Source: Solirubrobacterales bacterium
Lineage (GTDB): Bacteria > Actinomycetota > Thermoleophilia > Solirubrobacterales > Solirubrobacteraceae
Direction: 5' to 3'
Length of the DNA: 45,437 nucleotides
Assembly (NCBI GenBank): GCA_019244745.1
Contig: JAFASF010000063.1
Location: forward strand, 1-45,437
Part shown: positions 33,352 through 41,915 of the stretch, one piece after another
Position numbering within the stretch: the first letter of the stretch is position 1
How the letters are laid out: the number at the start of each line of letters is the position of its first letter
Notes under the pieces: model-generated
Told to the model about the DNA's origin: nothing
Databases searched by the model: none
The model's input: the letters and a program-made list of their open reading frames with translations, nothing else
Made by a program: the position numbers and the translations under genes

Positions 33352-33717
33352 ATGCGGCTCTTCGCCCTGCGGGGCGCCAACCAGGTCACGGCGAACGAGG
33401 GCGAAGAGATACTCGCCGCGACCGGCGAGCTGATGCGCGAGCTGATGGCGCGCAACGAGCTCGCCCCTGACCGCATGGTGAGCTGTCTATTCACGGCCAC
33501 CGAGGACCTCGACGCCGAGTTCCCGGCGGTGGCGGCCCGCAACCTCGGCCTTGACCGGGTGCCGCTCCTGTGCGCGCGGGAGATCCCTGTCCCGGGGTCG
33601 ATGCCGCGGGTGATCCGCGTTCTGGTGCACTACTACGCACCCGAGGACCACGAGCCGCGCCACGTGTACCTCGGCGACACGCAGGCGCTCCGCGCCGACC
33701 TCGAGTCGGCACAATAG
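33352..33717 (+). CDS. aroH: Chorismate mutase, AroH class
   Basis: Converts chorismate to prephenate, the branch point to Tyr and Phe. The 121 residues match the trimeric AroH fold known from Bacillus: FALRGANQVTANEGEEILAATGELM at the N-terminus, LFTATEDLDAEFPAVAAR, VPLLCAREIPVPGSMPRVIRVLVHY and the end RHVYLGDTQALRADL. The Arg of the RGA motif and the Arg in PRVIRVL are active-site residues in the family. Together with the next genes it makes a near-complete route from DAHP synthase to tyrosine. Confidence 0.93.
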   Translation: MRLFALRGANQVTANEGEEILAATGELMRELMARNELAPDRMVSCLFTATEDLDAEFPAVAARNLGLDRVPLLCAREIPVPGSMPRVIRVLVHYYAPEDHEPRHVYLGDTQALRADLESAQ

Positions 33718-33725
33718 GAGCCCTC

Positions 33726-34808
33726 ATGCCCCTGGAGTTTGCTGAGCGGATCCGGCGGATCCCGGTCTACCCGGTGGCGGCTGGCTACGACCTCGGGGCC
33801 GAGGTCGCGATGCTCGCCTCGAACGAGTGCTGCTTTGCGCCGCATCCGGCCGTGATCGAGGCCGCTTCCCGAACGCTGGCCGGCGCCCACCGCTATCCCG
33901 ACCCGTACTACACGCCGCTGCGCCGCGCCCTGTCGGAGCGCTACGGCATCCCCGCCGAGCGGATCGCGGTCGGGAACGGCTCGTGCGACATCCTGCTCGC
34001 CGCCGGCGAGGCGCTGCTCGAGCCGGGGGCCGAGGTCGTGTACGCCTGGCCGGCGTTCAGCGTCTACCCGCACCTGGCCGCCTCGTCGGGAGCGCGGGCG
34101 ATCGAGGTTCCGCTCGACTCCGAGGCGCGCCACGACCTCGACGCGATGGCCGACGAGATCACGGTCGCCACCCGGCTCGTGCTCGTCTGCAACCCCAACA
34201 ACCCGACCTCCACTGCGCTCGGCCTCGACGCGATCGAGGCGTTCCTGGAGCGGGTGCCTTCGCACGTGTGCGTGATCCTCGACGAGGCGTACTGCGAGAT
34301 CTCGCTGAGCCTCGGCGACACGTACGCCTCGCTCGACCTGCTGCGCCGGTTCGGGAACCTGGTCCTGTTGCGCACGTTCTCGAAGGTGTACGGGCTGGCC
34401 GCGCTGCGGGCCGGATACGCTCTGTGCGCCTCGGAGGACTTTCGGGTGGCGGTCGACCAGGTCCGCCAGCCGTTCTACCTGAACGCTGCCGCCCAGGCTG
34501 GGGCGGTGGAGGCGCTCAGGCACCAGGACGAGGTCGAGCGGCGGGTGGCCCAGACCATCGCGGCGCGCATGACTCTCGAGGAAGGGGTGCGGGAGCTCGG
34601 GCTCTGGCTCGCGGAGTCGGACGCCAACTTCGTGTGGCTGCGGTTGCCGGATGGTGTTGATGAGGGCGACGTAGTGACTGGTTTACGGGCCCGGGGCGTT
34701 CTCGTCCGCGCCGGAGCTTCCCTTGGCCAGCAGGGGGCGCTGCGGGTAACCGCGGGGACGGAGCGTGAGAACGAGCGCTTCGTTGGCGCCCTCCGCGATC
34801 TCGTCTGA
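33726..34808 (+). CDS. hisC: PLP aminotransferase, HisC family (histidinol-phosphate or aromatic)
   Basis: Fold-type I aminotransferase of 360 residues. Motifs are LASNECCFAPHPAVIEA, HRYPDPYYTPLRRALSERYG, VCNPNNPTSTAL, ILDEAYCEI and the PLP lysine Lys220 in LRTFSKVYGLAALRAGY. HisC family members make histidinol phosphate, but several also act on phenylpyruvate, hydroxyphenylpyruvate or prephenate. Here the neighbours are chorismate mutase, DAHP synthase and prephenate dehydrogenase, so an aromatic role is likely. ATG 33726 follows AGGAG at a good distance, one of the few clear Shine-Dalgarno sites in the window. Confidence 0.85.
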   Translation: MPLEFAERIRRIPVYPVAAGYDLGAEVAMLASNECCFAPHPAVIEAASRTLAGAHRYPDPYYTPLRRALSERYGIPAERIAVGNGSCDILLAAGEALLEPGAEVVYAWPAFSVYPHLAASSGARAIEVPLDSEARHDLDAMADEITVATRLVLVCNPNNPTSTALGLDAIEAFLERVPSHVCVILDEAYCEISLSLGDTYASLDLLRRFGNLVLLRTFSKVYGLAALRAGYALCASEDFRVAVDQVRQPFYLNAAAQAGAVEALRHQDEVERRVAQTIAARMTLEEGVRELGLWLAESDANFVWLRLPDGVDEGDVVTGLRARGVLVRAGASLGQQGALRVTAGTERENERFVGALRDLV

Positions 34809-34815
34809 GGGCTGC

Positions 34816-34854
34816 GTCCGAGATTTGCCGCCAATATCGCGGCTTTTCTCGGAC
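34816..34854. terminator. Strong hairpin after hisC, probable terminator
   Basis: GTCCGAGA (34816-34823) pairs with TCTCGGAC (34847-34854), and inside it GCCGC pairs with GCGGC. It begins 8 bases after the hisC stop and lies before the leader promoter, so it can separate aroH-hisC from the aroF transcript. Confidence 0.6.
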
Positions 34855-34868
34855 CGCTGGCGGTGTGG

Positions 34869-34874
34869 TACAAC
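34869..34874 (+). promoter_or_regulatory. TACAAC, likely -10 box of the aroF leader transcript
   Basis: Preceded by TGTGG (a TGN-type extension) and ending 10 bases before the leader ATG at 34885, so the leader ORF would begin almost at the mRNA 5' end. A weak TTCTCG lies about 17 bases upstream. Confidence 0.5.
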
Positions 34875-34884
34875 TGAGCGCGAG

Positions 34885-34950
34885 ATGACCGGATGCAGCC
34901 GCACCTACGCCACCCACAGCGGCTGCCTCTACTTCTGGCGATTTAGCTAG
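34885..34950 (+). CDS. Leader peptide of the DAHP synthase operon (aromatic attenuator)
   Basis: A 21-residue ORF from ATG 34885 to TAG 34950. Residues 16-21 are YFWRFS and another Tyr is residue 8, so 5 of 21 residues are aromatic and all three aromatic amino acids occur within four codons. That is far from chance and lies directly before the first enzyme of the aromatic pathway. The coding part has a perfect 8-bp inverted repeat, GCAGCCGC (34895-34902) with GCGGCTGC (34919-34926). By analogy with ribosome-dependent attenuators, stalling at 34930-34944 when charged tRNA-Tyr, -Phe or -Trp is scarce would change downstream folding and raise aroF expression. A comparable leader before an aroF gene is known in Corynebacterium. 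The mechanism is inferred. Confidence 0.75.
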   Translation: MTGCSRTYATHSGCLYFWRFS

Positions 34951-35075
34951 GCGCTCGGCCAAGCACTTCCCGCGCCCCCGAACCGGGCGCCTTCGGAGGT
35001 CGAGCGCCGCGGTCTCCCACCGACCTTCGGGCACCAGCCCTTCCGTACAGTTCCCAAGCGTTGAAGGACGAGCAG
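34951..35075 (+). promoter_or_regulatory. Attenuator region between leader peptide and aroF
   Basis: 125 bases with competing pairings. GGCGCTCG (34950-34957), next to the leader stop, is exactly complementary to CGAGCGCC (35001-35008). AGGTCG (34997-35002) can instead pair with CGACCT (35021-35026); the two helices share bases and exclude each other. Further hairpins are 34972-34990 (GCGCCC/GGGCGC) and 35029-35040 (GGGC/GCCC). CCTTC at 35024-35028 and 35039-35043 could each cover the aroF ribosome binding site GAAGG (35063-35067). No T-run is present, so translation control or Rho-dependent ending seems likelier than an intrinsic terminator. Confidence 0.55.
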
Positions 35076-36179
35076 ATGACGACAGCGATCAAACCGACAA
35101 CACGCGTCAGGGTGGTCGACCCGGTCCGCGACCAGCGGATCGAACGGGTCTTGCCGCTCGTGGCCCCCATGACCCTGCTCCGAGAGCTGCCGCTGACCCC
35201 CGAGCACTCCCGCGTCGTGCTGCACGGCCGCGCGGACGTTCACGCGATCCTGAGCGGCGAGGACGACCGGCTACTCGTGGTGGTGGGTCCGTGCAGCGTG
35301 CACGACGTCGAGGCCACCATTGACTACGCGCGGCGACTCAGCGAGAAGGCCTCGAGCCTCCAGGACGACCTGTGCGTCGCGATGCGCGTCTACTTCGAGA
35401 AGCCGCGCACCACGACCGGGTGGAAGGGCCTCATCAACGATCCTCACCTGAACGGATCCGGCGACGTCAACGCCGGCCTGCGCCTGGCACGGCGGGTGCT
35501 GCTCGAGGTGCTGGCGCTGGGCCTGCCGGTCGGGTGCGAGTTCCTCGACCCGATCACCCCGCAGTACATCTCCGATGCCGTGTGCTGGGGCGCGATCGGA
35601 GCCCGAACGGCCGAGAGCCAGATCCACCGCCAGCTCGGGTCCGGGCTCTCGATGCCGGTCGGGTTCAAGAACCGCACCGACGGAAACGTCCAGGTGGCCG
35701 TGGACGCAGTGCGGGCCGCCGCGGTTCCCCACGCGTTCGCGGGCATCGACGAGAACGGCGCTTCGGCGATCCTCTATACGCGAGGCAACCGCGACTGCCA
35801 CATCATCCTGCGCGGGGGCAAGGACGCCCCGAACTACGGCCCCGACGAGGTCGCCCGAGCGCTGGCGCTGTTGCGCGGCGCCGATCTGGAGGAGCGGGTG
35901 ATGATCGACGTCTCACACGACAACAGCCGCAAGGACCCCGCCCGCCAGCCCGAGGTGGCGGCTGACATCGGGCGTCAGATCGCGTCTGGCAACCGCGCGA
36001 TCGTCGGCGCGATGCTCGAGTCGTTCCTGGTCGGGGGCCGCCAGGACCTCAATGGCGACCCCGAGCTCGTCTACGGCCAATCGATCACCGACGCGTGTCT
36101 CGACTGGGAGACGACCGTGCACGTGCTCGACGGTCTTGCCGGCGCGGTGAGAACACGCCGCGCGCGCGCAGCCGGCTGA
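35076..36179 (+). CDS. aroF: 3-deoxy-7-phosphoheptulonate (DAHP) synthase, class I
   Basis: First enzyme of the shikimate pathway, condensing PEP and erythrose 4-phosphate. The 367 residues are of the AroFGH type: VVVGPCSVHDVEATIDYA, MRVYFEKPRTTTGWKGLINDPHLNGSGDVNAGL, LPVGCEFLDPITPQY, GARTAESQIHRQLGSGLSMPVGFKN, HIILRGGKDAPNY and IDVSHDNSRKD. Metal ligands Cys (in GPCS), His and Glu/Asp are present. ATG 35076 has GAAGGA at 8 bases spacing; a TTG at 35061 is in frame but would include the ribosome binding site. Feedback type (Phe, Tyr or Trp) is not readable. Class I enzymes are less common in actinobacteria than class II. Which of aroF/G/H it matches best is not determined. Confidence 0.95.
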   Translation: MTTAIKPTTRVRVVDPVRDQRIERVLPLVAPMTLLRELPLTPEHSRVVLHGRADVHAILSGEDDRLLVVVGPCSVHDVEATIDYARRLSEKASSLQDDLCVAMRVYFEKPRTTTGWKGLINDPHLNGSGDVNAGLRLARRVLLEVLALGLPVGCEFLDPITPQYISDAVCWGAIGARTAESQIHRQLGSGLSMPVGFKNRTDGNVQVAVDAVRAAAVPHAFAGIDENGASAILYTRGNRDCHIILRGGKDAPNYGPDEVARALALLRGADLEERVMIDVSHDNSRKDPARQPEVAADIGRQIASGNRAIVGAMLESFLVGGRQDLNGDPELVYGQSITDACLDWETTVHVLDGLAGAVRTRRARAAG

Positions 36180-36181
36180 CG

Positions 36182-37285
36182 GTGGCTGGCGCCGGCCTCG
36201 GCGACGTCGAAGGGATGCGCATCGGCGTGGCCGGCGTCGGTCTGCTGGGCGGCTCGATCGCGCTGGCGGTTCGCGAGCGGCTGGGCGCGACGGTGTGCGG
36301 CTACGACACATCGAGGGAGGCGCTCCAGGACGCGATCGACCGGGGCGTAATCGATCGCGTCGGGGGCTCCATCGGCGAGGCGGCACGGGACGCCCAGGCG
36401 GTGTTCGTCGCGGTGCCCGTGGGCGCTCTGGCCGTCGTTATCGGTGAGGCCCTGAGCGCGGCGTCCACGGAGTGCGTGGTCACCGACGTCGGCTCCACCA
36501 AGCGGGCGATCGTGGCCGCGCACGACGACCCTCGGTTCGTCGGCGGCCATCCCCTCGCCGGCGCCGAGACCGCCGGCGTCAGGTACGCGCGAGCGGACCT
36601 GTTCGACGGCGCCACCTGGTTTCTGACCCCGGCCGCCACCACTTCCGGGATCCTGTACGAGCGGCTGCACCGCCTGCTCCGGGGTATCGGCGCTCGCCCG
36701 ACCGCGATCGAGCCCGAAACCCACGACACGATTCTCGCCACCGTCTCCCACCTCCCCCACGTGCTCGCGAACGTATTGGTCTCGCAGGCCGCCCGGGCGC
36801 TCGCCGCCGGCGACGAGCGACTGCCCGCGACCGGCCCGAGCTTTCGGGATGCCACGCGCGTGGCGGGCGCTCCGGGTGAGGTGTGGACGGACATCTACCT
36901 GTCCAATGCCGACGCGCTCACGGCCGAGATCGACCGGACCGTGGCGCGGCTGGGCGAGGTCCGCGACGCGCTGGCGCGCGGGGACCGCGCTCGGATCGGG
37001 GCCTGGAACGAGGAGGCCGCGGCCGACCGCCGGCGCCTCCTCGAGGCGCAGCTCGCGGGCGGCCCGGTGTTCGAACTCCGTGCGTCGGTGCCCAACCGGC
37101 CGGGGGTGATCGCGCAGCTGGCGCTCGAGCTCGGGCGCTCGGGTGTGAACATCACCGACATGGCGCTGTACCCCGCCCCCGATATGAGCGAGGGCGTGGT
37201 GGCGCTGTGGATCGCGGGCGAGGCCCCGGCGAGGCGGGCCGAGGAGCTCGTGGTGCGGCTGGGATTCCCGGTGGCGCGAGCGTGA
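36182..37285 (+). CDS. tyrA: Prephenate dehydrogenase with C-terminal ACT domain
   Basis: Oxidatively decarboxylates prephenate to 4-hydroxyphenylpyruvate. NAD-binding Rossmann motif GVAGVGLLGGSIALAVRERL, then TDVGSTKRAIV, GGHPLAGAETAGV and the catalytic region ETHDTILATVSHLPHVLA with the conserved His in SHLPH. The last 70 residues form an ACT domain (FELRASVPNRPGVIAQLALELGRSGVNITDMAL), probably binding tyrosine as feedback inhibitor. Start is GTG 36182, 2 bases after the aroF stop, or ATG 36215, directly at the Rossmann strand; the first fits the tight spacing of the operon. The end overlaps aroA (GTGA). Confidence 0.93.
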   Translation: MAGAGLGDVEGMRIGVAGVGLLGGSIALAVRERLGATVCGYDTSREALQDAIDRGVIDRVGGSIGEAARDAQAVFVAVPVGALAVVIGEALSAASTECVVTDVGSTKRAIVAAHDDPRFVGGHPLAGAETAGVRYARADLFDGATWFLTPAATTSGILYERLHRLLRGIGARPTAIEPETHDTILATVSHLPHVLANVLVSQAARALAAGDERLPATGPSFRDATRVAGAPGEVWTDIYLSNADALTAEIDRTVARLGEVRDALARGDRARIGAWNEEAAADRRRLLEAQLAGGPVFELRASVPNRPGVIAQLALELGRSGVNITDMALYPAPDMSEGVVALWIAGEAPARRAEELVVRLGFPVARA

Positions 37286-38586
37286 GCGCCCGGTTTGACC
37301 CCTCGGGGCCGCTCCGCGGGCGCCTGCGCGTGCCGGCCGACAAGTCGGTGTCTCATCGCGCGGCGATCGTCGGCGCGATGGCCTCGGAGCCCGTCCGGGT
37401 TCGCAACTACCTGGAGGCGGCCGACACCCGTTCCACGCTCGGCGCGATCCGGGAGCTCGGAGCGATCGTCGAGCGGCGCGACCACGAACTGGTGATCCGC
37501 GGCTGTGGGCTCCGCCACGCCCGGGCGCCGGCGGAGCGGATCGACGTCGGCAACGCGGGCACGCTGATGCGCCTCCTTCCAGGATGGCTCGCGTTCCAGG
37601 AGGGGTCGAGCTTCGAGCTCGACGGCGACGCCTCGATTCGCCGGCGGCCCGTCGACCGGATCGCCGAGCCGCTGCGACTGATGGGGGCGCAGATCGATGC
37701 GCGCGAGGGACGGTTCCCGCCGTTCACCGTGCACGGAGCGGCGCTGAGCCCGATCGAGTACGAGCTACCGGTCGCCAGCGCCCAGGTCAAGTCGTGCCTG
37801 CTGCTCGCGGGGCTGGCCACCGGAGAGACGACCGTGATCGAGCCAATCCCCACCCGCGATCACACCGAGCGGATGCTGCTGCGCGCCGGCGCGACGGTCG
37901 AGCGCGCCCAGGATCGCACCGGCGCCTGGCGCTCGACCGTGGGCAACGCCGACGAGCTCGAACTCGACGACGTGGAGATCCCTGGAGACCTGTCTTCCGC
38001 GGCGTTCCTGATCGCGGCCGGCGTGCTCGTGAAGGGCTCGAGCCTGGTCCTCGAAGGAGTGGGCGTCAACTGGACGCGCACGGGGTTCCTTCGCATCCTC
38101 GAGCGGATGGGCGCGACCGTGCTGACCGACGCCGAGCCGGTGGGGTCGTTCGAGGCCGAGGAGCCGGTCGCCGAGCTCGACGTTCGCCACGGCCCGCTCG
38201 AGGCGACCACGGTGGGGGCCGGCGAGGTCCCGCTCGCGATCGACGAGCTGCCGCTGGTCGCGCTGCTCGGGTGCTTCGCCGAAGGGGACTCGGCCGTGAC
38301 CGGCGCTTCCGAGCTGCGGGTCAAGGAGTCCGATCGCATCGCGACCGTGGTTGACGGCCTGCGTGGGCTCGGGGCGGACATCGAGGCGACCGAGGACGGA
38401 TTCGTCGTCCGCGGCGCGGGTGGCCTGCGCGGGGGCGTACTGAACGCCCACGGCGATCACCGCCTGGCGCTCCTCGGCGCGGTCGCGGGCCTTGCATCGA
38501 GCGAGGGTGTGGAGGTCGAGGGCATCGAGGCCGCCGCGGTCTCATATCCGGGCTTCGCGGACGATCTGGCCGCGCTCGCGTCGTGA
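37282..38586 (+). CDS. aroA: EPSP synthase (3-phosphoshikimate 1-carboxyvinyltransferase)
   Basis: Sixth step of the shikimate pathway, joining PEP to shikimate 3-phosphate. The 434 residues show PADKSVSHRAAIVGAMA (PEP/S3P-binding Lys, Ser), VGNAGTLMRLLPG (with the Gly that in the family keeps glyphosate sensitivity), GDASIRRRPVDRIAEPLRLMGA, VASAQVKSCLLLAGL, PGDLSSAAFLIAA, ELRVKESDRI and the end GDHRLAL. GTG 37282 overlaps the tyrA stop, and the end overlaps cmk, so aroF-tyrA-aroA-cmk are most likely one mRNA. Confidence 0.96.
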   Translation: MSARFDPSGPLRGRLRVPADKSVSHRAAIVGAMASEPVRVRNYLEAADTRSTLGAIRELGAIVERRDHELVIRGCGLRHARAPAERIDVGNAGTLMRLLPGWLAFQEGSSFELDGDASIRRRPVDRIAEPLRLMGAQIDAREGRFPPFTVHGAALSPIEYELPVASAQVKSCLLLAGLATGETTVIEPIPTRDHTERMLLRAGATVERAQDRTGAWRSTVGNADELELDDVEIPGDLSSAAFLIAAGVLVKGSSLVLEGVGVNWTRTGFLRILERMGATVLTDAEPVGSFEAEEPVAELDVRHGPLEATTVGAGEVPLAIDELPLVALLGCFAEGDSAVTGASELRVKESDRIATVVDGLRGLGADIEATEDGFVVRGAGGLRGGVLNAHGDHRLALLGAVAGLASSEGVEVEGIEAAAVSYPGFADDLAALAS

Positions 38587-39197
38587 CCGTGGTGGCGATC
38601 GACGGGCCCGCGGGCGTCGGCAAGTCGAGCGTCGCCCGCGCTGTGGCTCGGGAGCTCGGATTCACGTACCTCGACTCGGGGTCGATGTACCGCAGCGTGG
38701 CGCTCGCCGCCGCGGAGCGTGGGCTTAGCCCGGCCGAGGTGGCGCCGCTGATCCGCGTGCAGCCCGGCGACCGCGTGCTGCTCGACGGCCGCGACGTGAC
38801 GACCGCGATTCGCGACCCCGCCGTGTCCGAGGGCGCATCGCGCGCGGCCGCCGACCCGGCGGTGCGGGCGGCGATGGCCGCCGAGCAGCGGCGCCTGCTC
38901 GCCCACGGCGACTGGGTCGCCGAGGGCCGGGACATCGGCACGGTGGTCGCCCCGGACGCCGACCTGAAGGTGTTCCTGACCGCCGATCCCGAGGAGCGCG
39001 CGCGCCGGCGCGCGAGGGAGCTCGGCGTCGATCCGACCACCGTGCTGGCGGAGCAGGCGATTCGCGACGAGCGCGATCGTTCGCGCGAGCACTCGCCGCT
39101 GAGGCCCGCGGACGGCGCCGTCGTGATCGACACCACCGACGTGACCTTGCCGGACGTCGTTCGGCGCGTGGTCGAGCTGCTCCGCGACCGCCGCTAG
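38583..39197 (+). CDS. cmk: Cytidylate kinase
   Basis: Phosphorylates CMP and dCMP. The 204 residues begin with the P-loop [20 protein letters not shown], then [15 protein letters not shown] (nucleotide monophosphate site), [31 protein letters not shown] and [13 protein letters not shown]. It is about 20 residues shorter than the E. coli enzyme, mainly in the NMP-binding insert. GTG 38583 overlaps the aroA stop. The aroA-cmk pairing occurs in many bacteria and cmk-der in actinobacteria. Its TAG stop is part of the hexamer before der. Confidence 0.95.
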   Translation: MTVVAIDGPAGVGKSSVARAVARELGFTYLDSGSMYRSVALAAAERGLSPAEVAPLIRVQPGDRVLLDGRDVTTAIRDPAVSEGASRAAADPAVRAAMAAEQRRLLAHGDWVAEGRDIGTVVAPDADLKVFLTADPEERARRRARELGVDPTTVLAEQAIRDERDRSREHSPLRPADGAVVIDTTDVTLPDVVRRVVELLRDRR

Positions 39198-39200
39198 TCT
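39195..39200 (+). promoter_or_regulatory. TAGTCT hexamer, possible -10 box of der, overlapping the cmk stop
   Basis: TAG is the cmk stop. The hexamer ends 11 bases before the der ATG, a little longer than the other cases, so a short untranslated leader is possible. Confidence 0.35.
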
Positions 39201-39211
39201 CGAACCCTGTC

Positions 39212-40555
39212 ATGAAGGTCGCGGTCGTCGGATATCCAAACGTCGGGAAGTCGTCACTGGTCAACCGGCTCACGCAGTCGCGCGAGGCGGTGGTGCACGA
39301 GCTCCCCGGAGTCACGCGCGACCGAAAGGAGCTGAAGACCGAGTGGAACGGACGGCCGCTCACGCTCATCGACACCGGCGGGGTGGATCTCGAGGACGCG
39401 ACCGAGCTCGCCGGCCAGGTCCGTGACCACGCCCGGGCGGCGCTCGCCGACGCCGACGCCGTCGTGCTCGTCGTCGACGCCAGGGCGGGAATGCGGCCCG
39501 GCGACCACGACCTGGCCGACCTGCTGCGCCGGCAGCCGCTGCCGGTGATGGTCGCCGCGAACAAGATCGACACGGCGTCGGATCTGCCGCTCGCCGCCGA
39601 GTTCCACGCGCTCGGACTGGGGGAGCCGGTTCCGATCTCTGCCACCCAAGGGCTCGGCACCGGAGATCTGCTCGATCGGATGACCGCCCTCGCGCCCGAC
39701 ATCGACGTCGCGGGTGAGGATGCCGACGACGCGGTGCGCCTGGCGGTGATCGGGCGCCCGAACGTCGGCAAGTCTTCGCTTGTCAACCGGTTCCTCGGCG
39801 CCGAGCGGGTGATCGTCTCCCCGGACGCGGGCACGACCCGAGACGCGATCGACCTGCCGATGACCTTCGAGGGCCGCGAGCTGATCCTGATCGACACCGC
39901 CGGCCTGCGCCGGCAGGCCAAGGTGGGCGAGTCGCTCGAGTACTACACCGCGCTGCGATCCCGCCGAGCGGCGGAGCGCGCGGACGTGGCGCTCGTCGTC
40001 TGCGACGCCATCGACGGGATCACCTCGCAGGACCTGCGGATCGCCGAGCTGGCCATGAAGAGCGGCTGCGCGACCGCGCTCGTCCTCAACAAATGGGATG
40101 TCGCCGAAGACGTCGACCTCGACCACGAGCGTGCTCGTGCCGCCGCGAGGTTGAGGCTGCGGCCGCGCGTCCTCACAGCGAGCGCGAAGACCGGCAGGCA
40201 CGTCGAGCGGTTGCTGGTGGAGGCGACCGCGCTCGCTGAACGGGCGCGGGCGCGGATCCCCACGCCGCAGCTCAACCGCTTTCTGTCCGACGCGATCGCC
40301 GCGCGCCAGCCGCCCGCCGGCGCGGGACGGCGAGGGTCCGGACGGCTGAAGCTCTTGTTCATGACCCAGACCGGCGAGAGGCCCCCCCGATTCTCCATCC
40401 AGGTCAACTCCCGAGGGCGCGTCACGCGTGACTACGCCTACTACCTGGAGAACCGGCTGCGGGAGCGCTACGGGCTGGAAGGCGTCCCGCTCATCATCGA
40501 CTTCGTCGAGCGCAGCGAGCGGCGGGAACGCGGGACACGCGGGGCCGCGGCGTAA
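39212..40555 (+). CDS. der: Ribosome assembly GTPase Der (EngA)
   Basis: Tandem GTPase of 447 residues needed for 50S subunit maturation. Domain 1 has [14 protein letters not shown] (Tyr where most Der proteins have Arg), TDR-type switch GVTRDR, DTGG and NKID. Domain 2 has [41 protein letters not shown] and NKWD. The C-terminal KH-like domain reads [20 protein letters not shown] ... [21 protein letters not shown]. The first-domain Asp/Gly pattern is intact, so both sites should bind GTP. The stop is TAA, inside TAACCT. Confidence 0.96.
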   Translation: MKVAVVGYPNVGKSSLVNRLTQSREAVVHELPGVTRDRKELKTEWNGRPLTLIDTGGVDLEDATELAGQVRDHARAALADADAVVLVVDARAGMRPGDHDLADLLRRQPLPVMVAANKIDTASDLPLAAEFHALGLGEPVPISATQGLGTGDLLDRMTALAPDIDVAGEDADDAVRLAVIGRPNVGKSSLVNRFLGAERVIVSPDAGTTRDAIDLPMTFEGRELILIDTAGLRRQAKVGESLEYYTALRSRRAAERADVALVVCDAIDGITSQDLRIAELAMKSGCATALVLNKWDVAEDVDLDHERARAAARLRLRPRVLTASAKTGRHVERLLVEATALAERARARIPTPQLNRFLSDAIAARQPPAGAGRRGSGRLKLLFMTQTGERPPRFSIQVNSRGRVTRDYAYYLENRLRERYGLEGVPLIIDFVERSERRERGTRGAAA

Positions 40556-40565
40556 CCTTTCCCGC

Positions 40566-40682
40566 TACCCTTTCTCGACTTCAAGCACGTTTCTCGGTTC
40601 GGCGGGCAGGCGGCATCGACGCGCGCAGCACGCGACGAGCGAGAAGCCCGAACACGACCTCGGAGCTCCGCCCCAAGATCCC
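40566..40682 (+). promoter_or_regulatory. metK promoter (TACCCT) and long structured leader, riboswitch candidate
   Basis: TACCCT at 40566-40571 (and TAACCT around the der stop) implies an mRNA leader of about 100 bases, unusual in a window of very short leaders. Within it TTCTCG (40591-40596) is complementary to CGAGAA (40640-40645), and GTTCGG (40597-40602) to CCGAAC (40648-40653). The two pairings cross, so they form a pseudoknot or exclude each other. A second TTTCTCG at 40571-40577 competes for the same partner. As metK makes SAM, a SAM-sensing element is possible, but I cannot match it to a known SAM riboswitch class. Confidence 0.35.
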
Positions 40683-41915
40683 ATGAGCACACTCTCAGAT
40701 CACGAATATCTATTTACGTCCGAGTCGGTGACGGAGGGTCACCCCGACAAGGTCGCCGATCAGATTTCTGACGGTGTGCTGGATGCCGTATTGCGGGACG
40801 ACCCCCAAGGGCGGGTGGCGTGCGAGACGTTGGTGAACACCGGGTTGGTCGTCGTGTCGGGTGAGATCACCACCTCCACCTGGGTGGATATTTCGGATGT
40901 GGCGCGGGAGACCGTTCGCCGCATTGGTTACACCGACGCGGAGTTCGGTTTTGACTGCAAGACGTGTGCGGTGATCAACGCGATCGACAAGCAGTCACCG
41001 GATATTGCACAAGGGGTCGATCGCGCGTGGGAGGCGAGGATGGATCCCGCCGACGACGATGAGCTCGACCTGGCCGGCGCCGGCGATCAGGGAATGATGT
41101 TCGGTTACGCCACCGATGAGACCGATGAGCTGATGCCGCTGCCGATCTCGCTGGCGCACAAGCTGGCCAAGCGCCTGGCCGACGTGCGCAAGGCGCAGCT
41201 CGTTCCGTACCTGAGACCGGACGGCAAGACGCAGGTGACAGTGCGCTACCGGGACGGGCGGCCGGTCGAGATCGAGAAACTGCTGATCTCCACCCAGCAC
41301 CGGGATGGCGCGGAGTCACTGATCAAGGAGGATCTGTGGGAGCACGTGATCGAGCCGGTGTTACCGGATGATCTGTACGACGCGCGCAAGTTGCACAAGC
41401 AGTTGTTGGTCAATCCCACCGGGCGGTTCGTGATCGGAGGACCCATGGGGGATTGTGGGCTGACCGGGCGCAAGATCATCGTCGACACGTACGGCGGTAT
41501 GGCGCGCCACGGGGGTGGAGCATTCTCCGGCAAGGACCCGTCCAAGGTCGATCGCTCGGGGGCCTACGCGGCCCGCTACGTGGCCAAGAACGTGGTTGCG
41601 GCGGGCCTGGCGGCGCGCGCCGAGGTCCAAGTGGCCTACGCGATCGGCGTCGCCCATCCGGTGTCGGTGATGGTCGAGACGTTCGGCACCGAGGCGATCC
41701 CGCGCACCCAGATCCAAGAGCTGATCCTCTCGCAATTCGACCTGCGCCCGGCCGCGATCCGCCAGAACCTGCGTCTGCACCGCCCCATCTACCAGAAGAC
41801 CGCCGCCTACGGTCACTTCGGCCGCGAGGATCACGACTTCACCTGGGAGCGGACGGACAAGGCGGCGGATTTGCGCGCCGCCGCTGGCCTAGGGGCCGCG
41901 ACCATCGGGGCCTGA
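40683..41915 (+). CDS. metK: S-adenosylmethionine synthetase
   Basis: Makes SAM from methionine and ATP. The 410 residues contain [20 protein letters not shown] at the N-terminus (ATP-binding His), [16 protein letters not shown], the PPi loop [39 protein letters not shown] and the C-terminal [15 protein letters not shown]. The ATG at 40683 is set by homology; the frame is open upstream only by overlap with der. The first two thirds use more A- and T-rich codons (GATATT, TTG, GTT) than neighbours, perhaps from high expression. The final codons are part of a 49-bp tandem duplication. Confidence 0.96.
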   Translation: MSTLSDHEYLFTSESVTEGHPDKVADQISDGVLDAVLRDDPQGRVACETLVNTGLVVVSGEITTSTWVDISDVARETVRRIGYTDAEFGFDCKTCAVINAIDKQSPDIAQGVDRAWEARMDPADDDELDLAGAGDQGMMFGYATDETDELMPLPISLAHKLAKRLADVRKAQLVPYLRPDGKTQVTVRYRDGRPVEIEKLLISTQHRDGAESLIKEDLWEHVIEPVLPDDLYDARKLHKQLLVNPTGRFVIGGPMGDCGLTGRKIIVDTYGGMARHGGGAFSGKDPSKVDRSGAYAARYVAKNVVAAGLAARAEVQVAYAIGVAHPVSVMVETFGTEAIPRTQIQELILSQFDLRPAAIRQNLRLHRPIYQKTAAYGHFGREDHDFTWERTDKAADLRAAAGLGAATIGA

